A stretch of 37,798 nt of DNA from a virus: the IMG/VR virus record IMGVR_UViG_3300012931_000048, positions 1 through 37,798 of that record, one strand, 5' to 3'. The notes below the pieces were generated by a model. The model was not told where the DNA came from, ran no database searches, and was given only the letters and a program-made list of their open reading frames with translations. Both the position numbers and the translations under genes were made by a program. Position 1 is the stretch's first letter. Every line of letters starts with the position of its first letter. Of this stretch, positions 37,701-37,798 are shown in pieces.

Positions 37701-37798
37701 AGGGAGCGGGAGTGGATATGAATTAACGGTAAATGGAGATACGTATATCGGTGGAGGGAGCGGGAGTGGATATGAATTAACGGTAAATGGAGATACGT
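34729..37798 (+). CDS. Giant tail fibre/adhesin with signal peptide, cut by window end
   Basis: Open for 1023 codons from the ATG at 34729 (ATGA overlap) with no stop before the edge. A signal-like N-terminus (MKTIQFVVFFVLFSIRSYAGA), a globular domain (about 20-215), TPT linker (about 216-324), a CARDB-like domain (about 325-440, GILDIAVVDIESATSV... LRAYFDLDDNDISNNE), second TPT linker (about 442-500), a short globular part, then five GGGIAGITPVSGGYN modules separated by Pro/Thr/Tyr linkers (about 610-835), then a fibre-like region (RTGTATYTTITDNSSTWDKALQWDGGS) and GGGSGSGYELTVNGDT repeats. Likely the receptor-binding fibre; secretion signals on phage fibres are unusual. Confidence 0.85.
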   Translation, partial: MKTIQFVVFFVLFSIRSYAGAYWTQCNPDGMGLVSLFSEDGEILFWDWSDAPVYEYGGSVIEAEVGSVVGDEIFSGDTVSHYGGYYTITAGIPIPASFAVGQATDDFSIIQFSVASSHVDIEEANGINSEFMQTFGYDLIVCNIIPNATDEINRIEYNEYENLVGNVLCVQIKIPDSYQGSTFWFYLDAQTYRSDGYLLQHGFTEDAYLVLGENEATATPTVTPTATQTPTNTETSTPTPTPTSTATFTFTPTKTPTVPPTPTGTFTSTFTPTATWTPTKTKTPTPTSTATFTFTPTKTKTPTATATSTFTLTPTSTSTPTPIPGILDIAVVDIESATSVQIPGWTNLSVVIRNIGTISCATSTILSVSNTSDEVVYGTWTILPGIPAPGDETTYQCYITTMGLSDGTKSLRAYFDLDDNDISNNELISTIEFLPEFTPTPTVIPTYTFTSTPTATDTPTVTPTPTFTPTVTNTQTFTSTPTFTMTPTVTPTIIPTIITEVDADDELNLWPGGARAGAIHGGIIGATHVFDLLPSVGGFTLDDIAYQFRRGDIITVNDATEAYRLSLVGTKHWEPIGASAALVGIMEASVENHENRINLLEITETPVPTVVITGSGNAGITTVVGGYNIDVPTNVPTSTSTPTPTLTTTFTPTNTFTMVPTVVLTGGGIAGITPVSGGYQVNVPNPTAIPTYAYTPPTAQPTYAYTPPTAIPTLVITGGGIAGITPVTGGYNVQVTNPTAASTPTPQPTYAYTAPTAANTPTPQPTTVLTGGGIAGITPVSGGYNIQVQNPTAASTPTPQPTYVYTAPTAVPTVVITGGGSITVTPVSGGYNLNSPVFSSTLLDNVFSTTGLLKRTGTATYTTITDNSSTWDKALQWDGGSTSLVSATGRTSLGLGSAAVLASENPVANDGNLPTGAAVIAYATNIISSLVGNYLKLNTSNNNELTGTIGNKLTNSSFDQSTSRIANAQTSYATGAANALLLNASTSFIGGGSGSGYELTVNGDTYIGGGSGSGYELTVNGDT
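36557..37215 (+). repeat. Five-fold module repeat in the fibre
   Basis: A unit reading V-(V/L)-(L/I)-T-GGG-IAGITPVSGGY recurs near 36559, 36712, 36869, 37025 and 37161, joined by PTA-x-(S/N)TPTPQPTYAYT linkers. The second and fourth units share about 47 identical bases (36714-36760 and 37028-37074), so the array was made by recent duplication. Confidence 0.8.
37692..37798 (+). repeat. 54-bp tandem repeat at the window edge
   Basis: 37692-37745 is repeated from 37746 to the end (53 bases present). It encodes IGGGSGSGYELTVNGDTY, 18 residues, in frame, so it is consistent with a real fibre repeat. A repeat at this point would also stop a short-read assembly, explaining the window end. Confidence 0.85.

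Noticed and set aside
34729-37798. Diversity-generating retroelement targeting the fibre
   Set aside because: No reverse transcriptase and no template repeat found, despite the BPP-1-like structural genes.

Overview
The window looks like a nearly complete genome of a podovirus-type tailed phage, about 38 kb and AT-rich. Three sets of genes support this: a full packaging, head, short-tail and ejection-protein set in canonical order; a lambda-style recombination and replication set; and a dense block of small genes on the opposite strand. No integrase, phage RNA polymerase, DNA polymerase or tRNA gene was seen, so the phage probably uses the host sigma-70 polymerase and host replisome. A lipobox protein, many Sec-type signal peptides, a soluble transglycosylase and Thr-Pro-rich linkers fit a didermic bacterial host whose surface proteins use TPT linkers, but the host cannot be named from the sequence.

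Layout. 1-3393 (+): the C-terminal tail of a cut gene (probably the fibre that runs off the right edge), then a coupled series of secreted, lipoprotein and wall-active proteins (lytic transglycosylase, permuted papain-like amidase). 3407-9797 (+): small and large terminase, portal, small membrane protein, Bbp19-like protein, scaffold and major capsid protein. 9823-23005 (+): a signal-peptide protein of unknown role, tail tubular A and B homologues (B carries two inserted PA14-like domains), a GNAT-like protein, three internal virion/ejection proteins (the largest with an HExxH motif) and one unknown. 23048-27456 (+): a consensus promoter overlapping an inverted repeat, then wHTH protein, two small unknowns, RecT-like annealing protein, RusA resolvase, DnaC-like helicase loader and a replication initiator gene that contains six 22-bp iterons, the likely origin.

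27463-27509 is a bidirectional terminator. 27490-32897 (-) is the most unusual part: about 16 small genes read leftward from three near-identical consensus promoters. They are built as repeated modules (shared leader with ribosome-binding site, ORF, terminal hairpin). Eight of them encode almost pure (Gly-X)n proteins; several others have coding sequences full of perfect inverted repeats. 32930-33540 is non-coding, pyrimidine-rich, and contains a G-tract and a candidate structured RNA.

33694-37798 (+): a highly charged AT-hook-like protein, a signal-peptide protein and a giant fibre (open at the right edge) with a signal peptide, TPT linkers, a CARDB-like domain and repeated modules. Both window ends lie in plus-strand fibre-like coding sequence, so the contig is probably a circular or circularly permuted genome broken at a 54-bp repeat in the fibre gene.

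Working model (inference): leftward early transcription makes the small and Gly-X proteins; the rightward 23-27 kb operon replicates and recombines the DNA; the long rightward late block makes virions and lysis proteins. The repeated Sec signals on proteins inside structural operons suggest that some virion or adhesion components are handled outside the cytoplasm.
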